A stretch of 64,000 nucleotides of DNA, from NCBI GenBank assembly GCA_026122225.1, contig JANEZZ010002664.1, positions 62,001 to 126,000 of the forward strand. The letters run 5' to 3'. The DNA is from Heloderma charlesbogerti. Its lineage: Eukaryota; Chordata; Lepidosauria; Squamata; Helodermatidae. The position numbers and the translations under genes are program-made. This document shows, piece by piece, positions 31,000 through 42,537 of this stretch (position 1 is its first letter; the number at the start of each line of letters is the position of its first letter). Below the pieces are notes generated by a model, which did no database searches, had not been told where the DNA came from, and worked only from the letters and a program-made list of their open reading frames with translations.

Positions 31000-32653
31000 A
31001 ATGGACATCGGTACACAGCCTCAGATGTTCTTAGACGCAAGAGACAATGGACATTGGATACAAGAGACAATGGACATCGGTGTGCAGCCTCAGATGTTCT
31101 TAGACACAAGAGACAATGGACATCGGTGCGCAGCCTCAGATGTCCTTAGTCACAAGAGACAATAGACATTGGACACAAGAGGCAATGGACATTGGATACA
31201 AGAGGCAATGGACATCAGTGCTCAGCCTCAGGTGTTCTTAGACACAAGAGACAATGGACATCGGTGTGCAGCCTCAGATGTTCTTAGTCGCAAGAGACAA
31301 TAGACATTGGACACAAGAGACAATGGACATCAGTGCACAGCCTCAGATGTTCTTAGATGCAAGAGACAATGGACATCACTGCACAGCCTTAGATGTTCTT
31401 AGACACAAGAGGCAATGGACGTCGGTGCTCAGCCTCAGGTGTTCTTAGACACAAGAGACAATGGACATTGGTGCACAGCTTCTGTTGTTCTTCGATGCAA
31501 GAGACAATAGACATTGGACACAAGAGACAATGGACATCGGTGCACAGCCTTAGATTTTCTTAGACACAAGAAGCAATGGACATTGGATACAAGAGGCAAT
31601 GGACTCGGTGCTCAGCCTCAGGTGTTCGTAGACACAAGAGACAATGGACATCGGTGCGCAGCCTTAGATTTTCTTAGACACAAGAGGCAATGGACATTGG
31701 ATACAAGAGGCAATGGACTCGGTGCTCAGCCTCAGGTGTTATTAGACACAAGAGACAATGGACATCGGTGCACAGCCTCAGATGTTCTTAGACACAAGAG
31801 GCAATGGAGATCAGTGCACAGCCTCAGATGTTCTTAGATGCAAAAGACAATGGACATCAGTGCACAGCCTTAGATGTTCTTAGACACAAGAGGCAATGGA
31901 CAATGGACACAAGAGGCAATGGACATTGGATACAAGAGACAGTGGACATCAGTGTGCAGCCTCAGGTGTTCTTAGATGCAAGAGTCAATGGACATCGGTG
32001 CTCAGCCTCAGATGTTCTTAGTCGCAAGAGACAATGGACATCAGTGCACAGCCTCAGATGTTCTTAGACACAAGAGGCAATGGACAATGGACACAAGAGG
32101 CAATGGACAATGGACACAAGAGGCAATGGACAATGGACACAAGAGGCAATGGACATTGGATACAAGAGACAATGGACATTGGTGCTCAGCCTCAGGTGTT
32201 CTTAGACACAAGAGACAATGGATATCGGTGCGCAGCCTCAGATGTTCTTAGATGCAAGGCACAATGGACATCAGTGCACAGCCTCAGATGTTCTTAGACG
32301 CAAGAGACAATGGACATTGGTGCACAGCTTCTGATGTTCTTAGACTCAAGAGACAATAGACATTGGACACAAGAGGCAATGGACACCTCAGGTGTTCTTA
32401 GACACAAGAGACAATGGACATCGGTGCGCAGCCTCAGATGTTCTTAGATGCAAGAGACAATAGACGTCAGTGCTCAGCCTCAGGTGTTCTTAGATGCAAG
32501 AGACAATGGACATCAGTGCACAGCTTCTGTTGTTCTTAGACGCAAGAGACAATAGACATTGGACACAAGAGACAATGGACATCGGTGCACAGCCTTAGAT
32601 GTTCTTAGATGCAAGAGACAATGGACATCAGTGCACAGCCTTAGATGTTCTTA
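31000..32653 (+). repeat. 46-bp / 23-bp composite minisatellite
   Basis: The basic unit is AGACAATGGACATCGGTGCA followed by CAGCCTCAGATGTTCTTAGA and CACAAG (46 bp). A half-size unit (AGGCAATGGACATTGGATAC plus AAG, 23 bp) is interspersed, singly or in runs (32080-32165). The array resumes at 33493-33690 beyond an inserted family A element. Open frames exist only because the unit lacks stops in some frames; they shift every unit and are not a gene. Confidence 0.96.
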
Positions 32654-32661
32654 GACACAAT

Positions 32662-33492
32662 TAGGGATGTACGAAAGTCACTTACCTTTTTGACAAGGTC
32701 ATTCACGGTGGGGGGGAGGCGCTCTGCACCTCCCCCCGAAATCCTTCTCCAGCCGGCTCTCCTCCGCAGAGATTCTTCAGAGCTGCCGGCCAGGGCCGCC
32801 CACAGCCAGAAATCCGGCCGCTGGGCAGCCTTCCTTCTGGAAGAACCCCCCCCACACACACACATACGCAAATGGCGGCTAGAGCGGCTGCCATTAGCAT
32901 TCCCTTTTTTCACAGTTTTAGCCTACGTAAATATTTATGTAAGCTGTTACGGTGAAAAAAAAAGGGCAACGCAAATGGCGTAGTGGGCACCATTTGAATT
33001 CCTTCCCCCCCCCGCCGTTTTAGCCTAGGTAAATATTTACGTAAGCTATGACAGGGGGGCGGGTGAAGGAACGCAAATAGCGCCCACTACGCTATTTGCG
33101 TTGCTCTTTTTTTCGCCATAATAGCTTACGTGAATATTTACGTAGGCTAAAACTGCAAAAAAAAGGGAACACAAATGGCAGCCGACATAGCTGCCGCCAT
33201 TTGCGTATGCGGGTTTTTTTTTCCTTTTCTTGGCTTGCCGTGATAGGCTACGTAAATACTTACGTAGCCTATCACGGCAAAGGGCAGATGGCAATGGCGG
33301 CTGCGGCAGCCGGTTGAAAGACCAGCCACAGCCGCTGGAGCCGCTGCTGTCCGGAACATTGGCCCCAGGTAAGCCTCGTCCTGGGGGGAATCCGCGGGGG
33401 GGGGCAGGCTGTTCCGCCACGGATTTCGGGGGGCCGAATGCCAGTGCATTCGGCCTCACTGAAATCCGTGGTGGAATTCTCCGCCATCCCTA
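32662..33492 (+). mobile_element. hAT-type palindromic element, family A copy 5 (inside minisatellite)
   Basis: TAGGGATGTACGAAAG..CTCCGCCATCCCTA, flanks GACACAAT / GACATAAG, both one step from the minisatellite's own GACACAAG. Four palindromic modules centre on TACGTAAATATTTACGTA-like cores at about 32922-32953, 33020-33050, 33113-33152 and 33238-33277. They alternate with CAAATGGCGGC / GCCGCCATTTG. Terminal hairpin at the right. Confidence 0.95.
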
Positions 33493-33690
33493 GACATAAG
33501 AGGCAATGGACAATGGATACAAGAGGCAATGGACATTGGACACAAGAGACAATGGACATCAGTGTGCAGCCACAGGTGTTCTTAGACACAAGAGGCAATG
33601 GACACCGGTGTGCAGCCTGAGATGTTCTTAGATGCAAGAGACAATGGACGTCAGTGCGCAGCCTCAGGCGTTCTTAGACACAAAAGACAA
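33493..33690 (+). repeat. 46/23-bp minisatellite, distal part
   Basis: Same units as 31.0-32.65 kb (AATGGACATTGGACACAAGA, GTTCTTAGACACAAGAGG). Separated from the main array only by the transposon. Confidence 0.95.
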
Positions 33691-34940
33691 TGCATCGAGG
33701 AACCCCTGTCAGTGCCTAGGACACTGGCTCACTCACACCAAGCCATGTTCTTGCTGACTGACTGCACTCTCTCCTGTGAACTTCGCATTGTCAACAATGG
33801 TACCATTCTGTGTTTTTATTGCTATGGTTTGATGTTTTATTGATTGCTTTTTTAAGGAGTTGTAAGCCACCTTTGTCCAGAATATTTTGGTAAAGACAAG
33901 TCATAAATTTTTTTTAGCAGAAATAAAACTGGCTCATGGTGACTCCTCAGAACTGAAGGGCACGGATGAGGGCTGCAGTGCAAATTTGCCTGGTGTGAAT
34001 TCAAAAGCCTATTTTTTTTGTGGGGGAAGCCAGCAGCGAAAAATATTCTCAAAAATAAAACAAAGAATGCACCGACGCAGATTGATCCTTCAGGCCTTGC
34101 AAAGTTGAACCCCTCCCATGCGATTGAGTGATTCAATTTAATTAGTACCAGGAGAGCACATCATAAGCTCTGGTGGACTCAGGACCTTTTATGGTTCCAA
34201 AACTGGCACCCCAGCGATCTTGGATGATTTCTAAGGGGAGCTTTTGCATAATGTTATATCTGTGGGGAGGATGTATTAGAGGATTTGTTGAGCCGCTCCT
34301 ATTCGTAAGGAGACAGGAGACAGGAACTGGAACAAGCCCATGCTGGTAAAATCAACAACAGCAGCAAAACCTGAATTGCTGGTAGCCAACGTGTAACCGA
34401 AAAGGTACCCTTGTGTGTGTTCGCAGTGTGTATACCAAAGGATCGCACCCCCCCTTCCAAAAATATATGGTGGGTTTTTAAATGATCAACGACTCTTTAC
34501 TCCAGCCCTTCTCCCCTAGTCCCCAACACCCACCAGCCATAGGGAAGTCCTGCCCCAGCTCATATGCTTCCAGTGCCCTCTGGTGGCTGAGGTCCGTGCC
34601 ATCAGGGTCAACGCAGGAATGATCCTTGAATTTCCTACCTTCCTTCTTGCATTTGTTCCTTCCTTCCATGTGGAAGATGGGTCAAAAGGCCTCCAGGGAG
34701 GCCAAAAGATGAAGGGAGAGAGATCGCGGTGAGGGTAGTTCCAGCTCAATCATCGCGCTTTCAGAATCCCTCTTACTTCTCAATTTCAATTTCGACATTG
34801 CCCCATTTCAATTTTTGTCGCGCTTTTCCAAAGGAGGGTGGTTCTGCTCAATCGTTGCCTGTTCCTGCATCATGTCTGAACACCTCACCCATACCAACAT
34901 AGCCATGGAGGATAAGGCCATCAATGGCTAGTTGGGATGG

Positions 34941-34943
<3 letters not shown>
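33691..34943. other. no recognisable gene
   Basis: Single-copy-looking. CCAAAGGATCGCACCC at 34435 resembles the right end of the TAA-flanked element at 30.3 kb. An AT-rich segment at 33780-33930 ends like a LINE 3' UTR (GTAAGCCACCTTTGTCCAGAA). Confidence 0.4.
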
Positions 34944-34945
<2 letters not shown>

Positions 34946-34974
<29 letters not shown>

Positions 34975-34975
34975 T
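34946..34975 (+). repeat. (ATT)n microsatellite
   Basis: About ten ATT units immediately 5' of an L2 copy. Confidence 0.95.
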
Positions 34976-35800
34976 TGGGGGGTGATCCTGGATTCAGCCC
35001 TAAGCCTAGATGCTCAGGTTTCAGCAGTGGCCAGGAGTGCCTTTACACAGTTAAAACTAGTGTGCCAACTGTGCCCATTCCTGGAGATGTCTGATCTGGC
35101 CATGGTGACACATGCCTTAGTTACATCCCGTTTGGATTACTGCAACGTGCTCCACGTGGGGCTGCCTCTGAGGAGTGCTCGGAAACTGCAGTTGGTCCAA
35201 AGAGCTGCTGCCAGACTGTTGACTGGGGCTGGCTACAGGGAGCATACCACTCCCCTGCTAAAGCAGCTTCACTGGCTCCCAGTCTGTTTCCGGGCACAAT
35301 TCAAAGTGCTGGCTTTCACCTATAAAGCTCTGGTCCAGGTTATCTGAAAGAGCATATCCTCCCTTATGAACCTGCCCATGTCTTGAGATCCTCTGGGGAG
35401 GCTCTTCTCTCAGTCCCACCACTGTCACTGGCATGTTTGGTGGGAACCCATGAGAGGGCTTTCTCAGTGGTTGCCCCACAGCTGTGGAATGCCCTTCCCA
35501 AGGAGGCAAGGATGGCTCCCTCCTTGATGTGTTCCTGGAGGCAGGCGAAAACATTCTTGTTCCAGCAGGCCTTTGGGACGTAGTTGGAACCTGGGGGTAA
35601 GCTGCTAAAATGCAGTTTTAAAATGCTGTTTTAATGTTTTTAATATACGTTTAATTGTATTGTTGTTCACTTATATTTTAACTTTTGTATATTTTCATAC
35701 GTTTTGATTGTGTATGTTTTAATGTTTGTAAGCTGCCTTGTGTCCCAGTACTGGGAAAAAGGCGGGGTATAAATAAATATAATAATAATAATAATAATAT
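34976..35800 (+). mobile_element. L2 LINE 3' portion, well preserved
   Basis: Continuous frame to about 35346: SALSLDAQVSAVARSAFTQL, LVTSRLDYCNVLHVGLPLRS, LHWLPVCFRAQFKVLAFTYK. After one frameshift: AFSVVAPQLWNALPKEARMA and KTFLFQQAFGT to 35583, then 3' UTR and (AAT)n tail. It covers the RT thumb and C-terminus only; no YADD motif. Confidence 0.93.
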
Positions 35801-35804
35801 TCTC

Positions 35805-36215
35805 TATTATTATATCCCTTATTATTATATTATCCTTTATCAACCTGCCTGATCACTGAGATTATCAGAGGGCATGATCCTGGAGGTTCTGGATAGACCT
35901 ATGAGCTGACTGGAGTCTACCTGGAGAGGAGCCTTCTATGTGGTGCCCCCCTTTCTGTGCAACTCCTTGCCTCTGGAGGTGAGACAGACACCAACACTGT
36001 GTTGTTTCTGGCATCTCCTGAAAACATCTTTATTCCAGGAAGGCTTCCTTAATTGACCAGCCATGGCTTTTATCGGTATTCTGTTTTTAAAAATAACAAT
36101 GTTTAATATGGTTTTTGTTTCTTTTATTGTTTTAACTTTTATCATTCGCTGCTCTGGAATCTGTTTAGATGTAGAGTGGTATATAAATGCTGTCAATAAA
36201 ATACATTAAATAATC
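35805..36215 (+). mobile_element. L2 LINE 3' end, diverged
   Basis: GGCATGATCCTGGAGGTTCT, CCTTGCCTCTGGAGGTGAGA, tail GTATATAAATGCTGTCAATA. Frames degraded. Confidence 0.7.
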
Positions 36216-36423
36216 ATAATTATTAATTATTATTGTAATTCAAATTGAAATTGATATGCTGCTTCCCACCACAGAAAACACAAATACGGAAATCCATTTT
36301 GAATATAATGGGGGGGGGGATCAAAATCAATCTAAACAATAATCAGCACAATAATACGAATAAACACTATTAAAACATCCTCTAAAAATACAAGACAATG
36401 TGAAAGTGTGCATCCACAATACA

Positions 36424-36835
36424 CAAAGGGCATTTCTACACCAGCCTAAAATCATGCATTTGAAACGGGGCTTTCTGCTTCTGTTTTAAATGCAGGATCA
36501 CAACAGACTCCCTTTTTCACCCGCTTCCTTTCCTCCTCCTCCTCTTTCCCCCTCCTCTTTCCCCCTCCTTCTCCCCGTATCTGAGTCTTCCATTCTCTTT
36601 CATTGGTCTCGCTTCTCTTCTTGCCGCTTTTCCTCTTTTCACAGAGGGAACTCAAGCGGAACACAATGGGGTAATTTGATAGCTCATTATCTGGGATCTA
36701 TTTAAAAATGGAACAAAGGGCATTTAGTGCAGGAGTCGCCCTGGAGAGTCACGGTGTCATCTAAAGAGCCCGCAAACTTCTGCACGAGAGCCATCTCAAT
36801 AGCAGGATAAAAGCTCCGTGTGAAGAAAGCCAAAA
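36424..36835 (+). repeat. dispersed repeat F, copy 1
   Basis: GGGCATTTCTACACCAGCCT..TTTTATCC/GGATAAAAGCTCCGTGTGAAG. The same sequence occurs in reverse at 46.8-47.2 kb. This copy carries a pyrimidine (CCTCCT) expansion at 36530-36580. Probably an unclassified DNA element; no target duplication seen. Confidence 0.8.
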
Positions 36836-36914
36836 TCCCGCCCCCCCCATACAACCTATAAGGAACGGTACAAAAACACCCTCAGCAATTGGGCTATAAC
36901 TACTGTCTAAGTGC

Positions 36915-37200
36915 CTGGGAAAAATAAGTACAGCTTTGCTTGTCACCCAAAATGTACTGGTGTATGTATTACCTTTAGGATCACGGACAGGATGCCTATG
37001 TATACTAATAGCTGGGGAACCTGAGTGGGATGGTGCCATTCCACTCATGCCCTACTTGTGGGTCTCCTCCTACAGGCAGCTGGTTGGCTGCTGTGTGAGC
37101 AGAAAGCTGGACGAGATGAACCCTTGGTCTGATCCAACAGGGTTCTGATCCAACAGGGTTCTGATCCAACGAGATGAACCCTTGGTCTGATCCAATATGC
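36915..37200 (+). mobile_element. CR1/L3-type 3' end with local duplication
   Basis: GCTGGTTGGCTGCTGTGTGAGC and CTTGGTCTGATCCAACAGGG are the CR1/L3 3' region. GTTCTGATCCAACAGG is triplicated and GAACCCTTGGTCTGATCCAA duplicated at 37116-37195. Confidence 0.8.
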
Positions 37201-37329
37201 CAGTGACCTTTACGGAAGGCAGCTAAGGAAGTCTGTCTCTTCCACCATGGAATCCAAGTAGAATAGACCAGTGATGCTTTTCCGTACCGTGTGAGACCTT
37301 CTCCGCTATCAGGAAAGATAAGATGATAA

Positions 37330-37676
37330 CAGCCGGGATTGTTTAGCTTGGAAAAAAGGCAAGTAAGGGGAGATGTGACAGAGGAGTATAAAATTATGCA
37401 TTGTCTGGTGAAAGTGGACAGGGAGACATTTTTCTCCCTCTCTCATCAAACTAGAACCCACTGGGGTCATCACATGAAGCTGATTGGTGGGAGATTCAGG
37501 ACAAATAATAGGAAGGACGTCTTCACACAGCACATAGCTAAACCATGGAATTTGCTACTGTAAGATGTGGTGATGTCCACCAACTTGGGGTTAAATTCCT
37601 GGAGGAGAAGGCAATCAATGGCTACTAGTCCTGAGGGCTGCACGCTCCACGACCAGAGAGCTTCGGCAATTGGGCA
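37330..37676 (+). mobile_element. CR1/L3-type LINE, 5' part of a split copy
   Basis: CAGCCGGGATTGTTTAGCTTGG..GAAGCTGATTGGTGGGAGA..GAGGAGAAGGCAATCAATGG, interrupted by CR1 insertion. Frame 37339-37563 reads MFSLEKRQVRGDVTEEYKIM. Confidence 0.82.
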
Positions 37677-37826
37677 GCATAGAATCATAGAATAGTAGGG
37701 TTGGAAGGGGCCTACAAGGCCATCGAGTCCAACCCCCTGCTTAGTGCAGGAGTCCAAGTCAGAGCATCCCTGACAGGTGGCTGTCCAGCCTCGTCTCGAA
37801 CGCCTCCAGGGTGGGAGAGCCCACTA
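37677..37826 (-). mobile_element. CR1 LINE, last 150 bp
   Basis: ATAGAATCATAGAATAGTAG at the left is the reversed CR1 terminus; it ends within GCCTCCAGGGTGGGAGAGCC. The (AAAT)n that follows (37829-37868) may be an older LINE or SINE tail. Confidence 0.9.
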
Positions 37827-37832
37827 TAGAAA

Positions 37833-37867
<35 letters not shown>

Positions 37868-37869
37868 AA

Positions 37870-38185
37870 TGAAGAGACTTTTTCTCATAATACTAGAACC
37901 TGATGGGGTCATCCCATGAAGCTGAATGATGGGAGATTTGGGACAGATAAAAGGAAGTGCTTCTTTGCACAGCACATAGTTAAACTGTGGAATTTGATAC
38001 ACACAAAAGATGTTGTGATGGCCACCAATTTGGATGGCTTTAAGAGAGGTTTGGCAAATTCCTAGAGGAGAAGGCCATCAAAGGCTACCAGTCCTGATGG
38101 CTGTATGCTCCCTCCAGTATCAGAGGCAGTATGCTTATGTACACCAGTTGCTGGGGAACATGGGTGGGAGGGTGCTGTGAGGGTG
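37870..38185 (+). mobile_element. CR1/L3-type LINE fragment
   Basis: GAAGAGACTTTTTCTCATAA..CACCAGTTGCTGGGGAACAT. Near-duplicate of 23346-23650. Confidence 0.82.
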
Positions 38186-39250
38186 AACAATCAAGAAAAA
38201 ACAGAGGTGCTATTGGCTAGTAGAAAGCCTGGCTCAGGGATTGGGATTCAACCTGTTCTGGATAGGGTGGCGCTCCCTCCAAAGATCAGGTTCATAGCTT
38301 GGGAGTACTCCTGGATCCTGTGCTGCCCTTGAATCTTCAGGTGACAGTGGTGGTGAGGAGCACGTTTGCACAATTTATTTATTATTATTTATTATTTATT
38401 ATTGCATTTATATCCCGCCTTTTTTCCTCTTGCAAGGAACCCAAGGCGGCTTACATTATCCTCCTCTCCGTTGTATCCTCACAACAACAACCCTGTGGGG
38501 TAGGTTGGGCTGAGAGTCTGTGACTGGCCCAAAGTCACCCAGTGAGCTTCCATGGCCGAGTGGGGACTAGAACCCGGATCTCCCGGCTCCCAGTCCGTCA
38601 CTCTCACCACTACACTATTTCATGCTCTCCATTTCATGCATCAGCAGTGGCCATTCCTGAGTCGCTACGATTTGGAAGAGTCATCCGTGCCTCAGTTACA
38701 TCATGGTTAGACTACTGCAATGCCTTCTATGTGGGGCTACCCTTGAAGAGCGTCAGGAAGCTTTGACTGGTGCAAAATACGGCAGATCGGCCACTAAACA
38801 GTGCACAGCATCATGACCACATCACCCCAATACTCAGTGGTCTGCACTGGTTGCCAGTTGTTTCCTGGGCTCTGTAGTTGTGGTGTTAACTTTTAAAGCT
38901 CTAACTAAGCAGCTTAGGACCTGGCTACTTAAGGGACTACCCATCTCACTATGAACCTTCATCATTTATTAAGATCAGCAGGAGAGGCCGTTTCAAAGAG
39001 ACCCTTTCTTGTAAAGGCCTGTCAGGCACACAGGAATGGGCTTTCTGCTGTGTTGCTCACTAATTCTGGAATGCACTCCCTTTGGAGTTGCAACTGGTCC
39101 CCACTGTCTCTGTGTTCAGGAAGGCGGTCAAGGCATATTTTTTTCACTTGGCTTTTAAACATGGTGTTGTGGCTATTATGGATTTTTAAGGCCGTTTTGA
39201 ACGGTTTACTGTGTTTTTATTTGATTATGGTTATTATGCTCTGAAATGTC
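38186..39250 (+). mobile_element. L2 LINE 3' portion, split by a SINE
   Basis: VNNQEKTEVLLASRKPGS (38186-38240) is the RT segment downstream of the catalytic motif. After the SINE it continues with RASVTSWLDYCNAFYVGLPLK and GRPFLVKACQAHRNGLSAVL (frames broken) and a 3' UTR to TATTATGCTCTGAAATG. Confidence 0.85.
38374..38618 (-). mobile_element. SINE S1 copy, full length
   Basis: Reverse (AATA)n tail, CCGCCTTTTTTCC, ACCCTGTGGGGTAGGTTGGG, B box complement GGGGACTAGAACCC. Inserted into L2, so younger than it. Confidence 0.92.
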
Positions 39251-40976
39251 TGCAAACCATGAGATGATCTGTGCTATGAAGTGGAGTTCGGAGAATCCCG
39301 GCTCCATCCCTGGTTCTCTCATTCCCGGGTCCTTTTCCCCATCAAATCTGTTTGATACCGCACCCTTTCGAGCCTCACCTGAAGGATAATCCCAGAGAGG
39401 CGGGTGAGACGACAACGCTCTTGGCTTCTCTCCCTCCACTAAAGGAAACGAAAATTAATTGCTCGGATCTGGCTCGTTGTTTTTGCCACAATGTGTTTGC
39501 GGAGGGCCCTCGGAACAACACAATCCCAGCATGTGGAAAAATGGGCTGGCGTGTGGATGATTCAGTCCTTTGAGCAGGATGAACCAGCAAGGGAGGGACA
39601 GAACTCCAGAATCTGGATCCGCCATAAATCCAGAATTGGCATGAATCATACATGCATCCCCACCCCACTTCCAAGATTTATTGTGCCTCAGAGATGGATG
39701 CCCATTATGCAAAAGAGCAGAGCTTCCAAGGCAGGCTTTTGTTGCTGATGTTCAGTGCAATTATATGTATGCCACAGTGAATTCTATCATGGACAAGAGG
39801 TGGAATATAAATGTACGAAATGAAGGAAAGAAAGAAAGAACTGGCTTTCAGTTTGGAGGAGATAGCTTCTGTGTGGTCTCTCTCTCTTTTTAAAATTCCC
39901 TAGTGTTAGAAATGAAAAAAAAGTTGATTTATTCTGTAGGGGAGAGTTCCCCCTTAAGAGAAATCAATTGTGTGGAACCCCCCCCCCATTTCACTCCAAC
40001 CTGGATGCCATTTGGGGAAGGGTAGAAGTAACACCTCCTTCCTTGAGGTTCAGACTAGGAGTCACCCCTCTCTCTTTATTTTAAGGAGGAATATGACAAG
40101 GAACTACAAGCAATACAATTTTTTTTTTGGCAACATAATTTGTTGCAATGTAATTTTGCATAGCCAGGTATCTCTATATCTCCCGAGAGTGGGCCTTAAA
40201 AGCTTGCTGTATATCTTCCTGCTCTCACTGAAATCTATTTACCCCCCCCTTCTGAAATCAGAAACAAATGTCTCTCCCCTCCACCCCCACCACGCACTGC
40301 AGCCACTTAAAAGCAAAGAAAGAAGCTGGCAGCCAGAGGTGGCAACCCCCCCCCCCCCCCGGCCCCGTTATGTATAGTGTAGAAATGTAGTTACTCCATC
40401 TCTCAAGGAGTAAAATAAAGCTAATGAAGCCCCCCACACACACACATTTACCAAGTTGAGGTGCATTTCCCTTTATAATTGCATCCACGGCCCAGACTAT
40501 GCAGGTCATTAAAAGACAGACAGATAGTGGGGGAGAGGGAGAGAGAGAAGTTAATGCTCACAGCACAGGCCCATGAATTTTTCATTGGCAGGAAGAAAGG
40601 GCAGCTGGAAGTTGGCCGGGTGTTGTTATCTGGTGCGGCTGTGACAGCACCTGGGAGCTGTTCCATGCTTCCAGCAGGGAGGGAGGAATGAGAATTTTGT
40701 TTCCATGATGAGCTTAAAGCCAGAACATGCCCTGTGCAGTCCCCCAAACACAAGTGCCTTTTGTGGCAAAGCTCGCACATTCCCGAGTTTGCGATGCTCG
40801 TTTGCAAAATGCGCACTTTAAACATGCACTTTCGGGGGTGTGTGTGTGTGTGAATTGTCATGCTGTAAGTGGGGGGAAAGGATCTATTTGGTTGCACACT
40901 TTAAAACATGCACCCCCCCCCAAAGCACACATTTCCTGTTGGAACGGGCAGGTGTGTGTGGGGGAACTTCGCAACT
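39251..40976. other. no gene recognised; homopolymer and GT tracts
   Basis: Single-copy-looking. C run at 40347-40360, short (GT)n at 40838-40851, GA-rich at 40530-40548. Open frames up to 149 codons (minus, 40448-40897) show no family resemblance. Confidence 0.4.
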
Positions 40977-41125
40977 AGGGATGGGAACGAGGCAGTTCGA
41001 GTTTCAAGGTGGAACTAGAAGAGCCTCGAAAAGCTGATTCGCCCAGCCCCAACAGGCTGCTGCTGTCAGTGGCCACGCTGGGTGGGGAGGATGGGAGTTG
41101 TAGTGCAACACATCGGGAGACCACT
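40977..41125. mobile_element. hAT-like fragment plus half of a family C element
   Basis: CTAGGGATGGGAACGAGGCA..GATTCGCCCAGCCCC looks like a collapsed hAT-type hairpin. GGGAGGATGGGAGTTGTAGT..AACACATC is a family C arm. Confidence 0.45.
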
Positions 41126-41709
41126 GGGTGAGTCTAATTTAACGGCCAGGTTGCATGTGAGACAGAAATGTGCCCATGATCGCTCCTTTCCAGTTTTGTC
41201 GGGAAAAGGTGGCTTCTTAATTCTGGAATATGGAGCCAGGGCTTGCCCAAGACATTGTGCAGGCGGAGGCCATGGACAAGAGGGCGCCCGTCTCCTCCCC
41301 CATCCCATGTACAAAAGCCAATTGGACTTGAATCTGCGCTAATTCAGAGAGCTGAATCTGACTTTAACATTGGTGACGGGGCATGGTCTGCTGCTGCACC
41401 TGAGGGCAGCAGGATCGCTTAGGAGGTGCTGGGCCTGCTGTGTGGCACACGCATCACTGTCCTCCCAGGCCCTTGTGGCCCCCCTGCATCTGCTGAGGCG
41501 GCCATCTCACTCTGCCTCGTGGTAGGGCTTGCATAAAGCTGAGTAGTGTGTGCGTGCGTGTGTGTGTTTGCTTTCTGCGTTTGCTGTCTCTGCTCTCCAA
41601 ATCACCTCCTATGGGCTGCTTTGAAAACACAGTTGTGCAGGCAAGAGAAAGGGTCAAGCACACCCCGCCCCTTACTTCTCCATTCCAAACAGGGCCAGTG
41701 TGAAGGGTA
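41126..41709. other. no recognisable feature
   Basis: Short (GT)n at 41550-41567. Otherwise single-copy-looking. Confidence 0.35.
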
Positions 41710-42030
41710 GGTATGGTTGGGCACTTGCTAAGGGCCCACACGCCAGCAGGGGCCCACCGGCAAGAGCCTCCTGGAGCCATTCGTCTTCCTCATTGCGTCC
41801 TGCTTGTTCACCTGCCTCTCGCTCCGGCCCAGACAATGGTGGTGATGGGGAGGAGCAGGAGATGCTGCCATGGCCTGCTTGCTCATCACCTCTCTACCTG
41901 TCCAGCAAGCAAGAGGGAGCCATGATGAGGAAAGGGAAAAGGAGCAACAAGTCCAGCAGGAGACCATGGCGGTGAGGAGATGGACTCGCTGAGGGCGGAG
42001 ATCCGTGGAAAGGGTCTTGTCCAAGGGCCC
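41710..42030 (-). repeat. dispersed repeat G, copy 1
   Basis: The reverse complement aligns along its length with 56130-56412: shared GGCTCCC-CTTGCTTGCTGGAC, CAGCATCTCCT, TTGTCTGGGCC-GAGCGA and GGTGGGCCCCTGCTGG. Unclassified; about three-quarters identical by eye. Confidence 0.75.
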
Positions 42031-42159
42031 TTCAAATCCTGGAGCTGGGACTGATTCCGGATAACCAGCATTTCTTGGGAGGAGGAAAGGAAGATAGGAC
42101 TGGCGTGATCTTGTGAGCATTTGTACATGACATGCAGCGCAGGCCCTGGCTTTTCTAGG

Positions 42160-42516
42160 AACATGGGAAGCGGCATTACTCTGAGCAGCCTGGGCCTTGA
42201 TCCATCTGCCTTAGCGTTGTCTACACCGCCCTTTCTCAACCAGGTGCCACCCGGAACCGTTGAGCTACAATTGCCATAAACGCCAGCTGACCTCACCATT
42301 GTCTGGCAGGGGACAATGGGAATTGTAGTCCAGCACCTCTGTTGGGGGCCAAGCCGGGGCAGTATGGTCTGCACTGACTGACAGCAGCCCTCCAGGGTTT
42401 CAGGCACAAGTTTCTTCCCCAGCCCTCCCTGGAAATGCTGGGGAGTGAATGTGGGACCTCCTGCATGCACAAAACATGTGGACTACCACTGAGCTATGGC
42501 TCTTCCCTACCAGTGG
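42160..42516 (-). mobile_element. tRNA-headed SINE (family S2), split by a family C element
   Basis: On the minus strand: GCCATAGCTCAGTGGTAGTCC (A box), GGTCCCACATTCACTCC (degraded B box), GGGAGGGCTGGGGAAGAAACT, and the distal part GATGGATCAAGGCCCAGGCT..CATGTTCCTAG. The two parts lie either side of 42234-42345. Confidence 0.82.
42234..42345. mobile_element. family C fold-back mini-element inside SINE S2
   Basis: CTTTCTCAACCAGGTGCCAC mirrored by GTCCAGCACCTCTGTTGGGG, with GAGCTACAATTGCC / GGGAATTGTAGTCC arms. Confidence 0.78.
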
Positions 42517-42537
42517 TGTAGTTGTAAATGTCGAAGG

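Noticed and set aside
31514..32297. Open frames of 64-107 codons with repeated DNGHRC-like peptides
   Set aside because: They are translations of the 46/23-bp minisatellite; the unit is not a multiple of three and the frame rotates.
34937..35347. 136-codon open frame as a host gene
   Set aside because: The sequence is the L2 reverse transcriptase C-terminal region.
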